Source of the DNA: CANHVK01 sp046304235
GTDB lineage: Bacteria > Bacteroidota > Bacteroidia > Flavobacteriales_D > Crocinitomicaceae
Reading direction: 5' to 3'
NCBI GenBank assembly: GCA_046304235.1
Contig: JBKCEW010000116.1
Location: 1-16,889, forward strand
DNA length: 16,889 nt
In this document: positions 15,409 through 16,889 of the stretch, in pieces
Layout: each line of letters starts with the position of its first letter
How positions within the stretch are numbered: position 1 is the first letter of the stretch
Program-made: the position numbers and the translations under genes
Notes under the pieces: model-generated
Told to the model about the DNA's origin: nothing
The model's database searches: none
Seen by the model: the letters and a program-made list of their open reading frames with translations, nothing else

Positions 15409-15957
15409 ATGTATAAATTTTCGCCAGGAGAAATCGTTGGATTCCTGCACGAAAAAGGAAAGGCAGAAATCCTAGATTACATAAATAACTTCCAAGTTAG
15501 AATCTTAAATGACCTTGGATTTGAAGAAATTAGACCTGAAAATGAGTTGATAAAGATTTTTAGTGACGAATACATTAACCCACCTTCAGATATTGAGATA
15601 ATTAAGACCTCCAAACCAAAAAAGAATAGTATACTAACTAATTCATTGGTTACAAAAACAAAGGAAAGTAAATGGGAAATTGATTTACATATTGAACACT
15701 TACTAGATTCTCATAATGGACTTAGTAATACTGAAATTTTATTAAAGCAACTCACTCATTTCAGGAGTACTTTCTCTAAAGCTAAATCACAAAGAATTAA
15801 TAAATTAATAATTATACATGGTGTAGGTGAAGGTGTCTTAAAAAATGAAATTAGGATGTTTTTAGCTCGTCAAGAACACATTGAATTTTTCGACGCTTCT
15901 TACCTTGACTATGGTAAAGGAGCAACCGAAATACGGTTTTATCATTCAAAATTTTAG
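15409..15957 (+). CDS. Short Smr-domain protein
   Basis: The 182-residue protein has a C-terminal Smr domain (about 88-182) with EIDLHIEHL (90-98) and IIIHGVGEGVLKNEIR (134-149), the two motifs of the family also found at the C-terminus of MutS2. Smr domains bind or nick branched DNA or act on RNA at stalled ribosomes. The first 50 residues (FSPGEIVGFLH...DLGFEEI) resemble the SH3-like start of larger Bacteroidota Smr proteins of the DUF2027 type, but the middle domain is missing and replaced by a polar linker (55-87). The protein is intact, with start and stop 2 nt from both neighbours, suggesting one transcript with the OmpA-family gene and yaaA. The molecular role is unknown. Confidence 0.85.
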   Translation: MYKFSPGEIVGFLHEKGKAEILDYINNFQVRILNDLGFEEIRPENELIKIFSDEYINPPSDIEIIKTSKPKKNSILTNSLVTKTKESKWEIDLHIEHLLDSHNGLSNTEILLKQLTHFRSTFSKAKSQRINKLIIIHGVGEGVLKNEIRMFLARQEHIEFFDASYLDYGKGATEIRFYHSKF

Positions 15958-15959
15958 TT

Positions 15960-16721
15960 ATGATCTTATTATCTCCAGCTAAGTCTTTAGATTACAGTCA
16001 ATCAATTCCGAATAAACCTTTTATTTCTCAACCTGTTTTTATTAAGGAAAGTGAGAAATTAGTTAAAAAACTAAGAAAATTTTCTTCAAAAAAATTAGAG
16101 AAATTATATCATGTTTCTAGTGAAATAGCTAGTTTAAATTATGATCGTTTTCAGCAGTGGGAACAACCATTTGAAGAAAAAGAATTAATAAAACCGTGTA
16201 TTGAAGTCTTTAACGGAGAAGCATATAAAGGTTTAAATCCATCTTCCTTTACTGAAGAAGAACTAGAGTATGCCCAAGAACATTTGCGTATCTTATCTGG
16301 ACTTTACGGAATATTAAAACCTCTCGATTTGATGTTTCCATATCGACTTGAAATGGGAACAAAATGGGAAATAGATTCCAAAAATAAAAATCTTTATGCA
16401 TTTTGGACTGAAAAAATCACCAAACAACTAAAAGCCGAAAAACCAGCTTTTATCATCAATGTAGCTTCAAATGAATACTTCAAAGCAATTGATTTTAAAA
16501 AACTTGGAATTAAAACTATAATCCCAGTATTCAAAGATTTTAAGAATGGTGAATATAAGGTAATTATGATGTATGCTAAGCATGCTCGAGGAGCAATGGC
16601 TCGTTTTTGTATTCAGAATAGAATATCAGACATAGAGCAAATTAAATTATTCAATGCTGACGGATATTCGTATAATGATTTGTTATCAAATGAAAACGAG
16701 TGGGTATTTACCCGCTCGTAA
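15960..16721 (+). CDS. yaaA: Peroxide stress protein YaaA (UPF0246)
   Basis: The 253-residue protein matches YaaA along its whole length: ILLSPAKSLDY (2-12), VFNGEAYKGL (83-92), LRILSGLYGILKPLDLMFPY (109-128) followed by RLEMGTK (129-135), INVASNEYFKAI (166-177) and YAKHARGAMARF (205-216). In E. coli YaaA lowers free intracellular iron and limits DNA and protein damage under hydrogen peroxide; its biochemical activity is linked to a DNA-binding fold. It starts 2 nt after the Smr gene stop, so it is likely the last gene of this transcript. The C-terminal end (NEWVFTRS) is slightly shorter than the E. coli protein and its final codons overlap a hairpin that reads as a terminator on the other strand. 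Confidence 0.95.
   Translation: MILLSPAKSLDYSQSIPNKPFISQPVFIKESEKLVKKLRKFSSKKLEKLYHVSSEIASLNYDRFQQWEQPFEEKELIKPCIEVFNGEAYKGLNPSSFTEEELEYAQEHLRILSGLYGILKPLDLMFPYRLEMGTKWEIDSKNKNLYAFWTEKITKQLKAEKPAFIINVASNEYFKAIDFKKLGIKTIIPVFKDFKNGEYKVIMMYAKHARGAMARFCIQNRISDIEQIKLFNADGYSYNDLLSNENEWVFTRS
16693..16718 (-). terminator. Likely terminator of the right-edge minus-strand gene, inside yaaA
   Basis: CGAGTGGGT (16697-16705) pairs with ACCCGCTCG (16710-16718), one G-T wobble, 4-nt loop. Read on the minus strand the stem is followed by TTTTCATTT, a weak T tract; read on the plus strand no T tract follows. It lies 16 nt after the stop of the gene at the right edge. It may also protect the 3' end of the yaaA mRNA. 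Confidence 0.55.
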
Positions 16722-16734
16722 TCACTGATGATGT

Positions 16735-16889
16735 TTAGTTTAGATTTAATTTGAAACGAATGTCATTGTATTGAAATGACTGAACTGACCTACTTAAAGC
16801 TAATATAGACTCTATACAGGCTAAACTTGGTTCATTTTTCTCGTATTCGTAAGTTAGAGAGTAATTATCTTCCATATAATATCTATTGA
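16735..16889 (-). CDS. Unrecognised protein, C-terminal end (runs off right edge)
   Basis: The minus strand is open from the window edge to a TAA at 16735-16737. The visible 50 residues include MEDNYSLTYEYEKNEP and SLACIESILALSRSVQSFQY, then end FKLNLN. ATG at 16873-16875 could start a 46-residue protein, but the frame stays open upstream of it to the edge, so this is more likely the tail of a larger gene. No family is recognised. Gene status is supported by codon pattern and by the terminator-like hairpin just downstream. Confidence 0.45.
   Translation of the reverse strand, partial: NRYYMEDNYSLTYEYEKNEPSLACIESILALSRSVQSFQYNDIRFKLNLN

Noticed and set aside
15067..15450. 127-codon minus-strand open frame across the end of the OmpA-family gene
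   Set aside because: It is complementary to the conserved OmpA C-terminal domain and has a low-complexity Ser-rich composition with no motif.
1..16889. Search by eye for CRISPR arrays, tRNA or rRNA genes, insertion sequences and attachment sites
   Set aside because: No regularly spaced repeats, no tRNA-like cloverleaf, no transposase or integrase, and no flanking direct repeats were seen.

Overview
The window looks like chromosome from a member of the Bacteroidota, most likely order Flavobacteriales. The DNA is strongly AT-rich. Start codons are preceded by A/T-rich stretches with no Shine-Dalgarno sequence. Several promoters fit the Bacteroidota form TAnnTTTG at -7. The primary sigma factor is the short 288-residue type without region 1.1, and the GAPDH is the long form with an N-terminal extension. 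The genus cannot be fixed from sequence alone; a relative of the Crocinitomicaceae is a guess. No tRNA, rRNA, insertion sequence, prophage or CRISPR array was seen. This is mostly core chromosome.

Layout, left to right. (1) Positions 1-2852, minus strand: a tight cluster read right to left, with rhomboid protease, class IV aminotransferase, DEAD-box RNA helicase and a partial YchJ/SEC-C-like protein running off the left edge. Junctions are 1 nt apart, a 1-nt overlap and about 27 nt apart. (2) Positions 2987-5627, plus strand: rpe, then rpsA (ribosomal protein S1) with a structured leader and a terminator. rpsA carries an in-frame TAA at 5345-5347, 76 codons before the expected end, while the downstream part remains clean S1 coding sequence. 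(3) Positions 5628-5871: a gene-free stretch with a long-range inverted repeat and an orphan strong Shine-Dalgarno sequence. (4) Positions 5872-12219, minus strand: gap, rpoD, degP-like protease, PagL-like outer-membrane barrel and trxB; four of these five are followed by a clear terminator hairpin. (5) Positions 12389-16721, plus strand: ung, hemE with its own promoter, an OmpA-family lipid-envelope protein, a short Smr-domain protein and yaaA; the last three are separated by 2 nt each. (6) The right edge holds the minus-strand 3' end of an unrecognised gene, whose likely terminator lies inside the end of yaaA.

Functionally, the set covers housekeeping (transcription by RpoD, translation by S1, glycolysis and pentose phosphate by Gap and Rpe, haem synthesis by HemE), redox and damage defence (TrxB, Ung, YaaA) and envelope maintenance (DegP-like protease, PagL-like barrel, OmpA-family protein). 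No dedicated new defence or mobile system was found. The best leads are the interrupted rpsA and the two-hairpin rpsA leader, whose loops are complementary.
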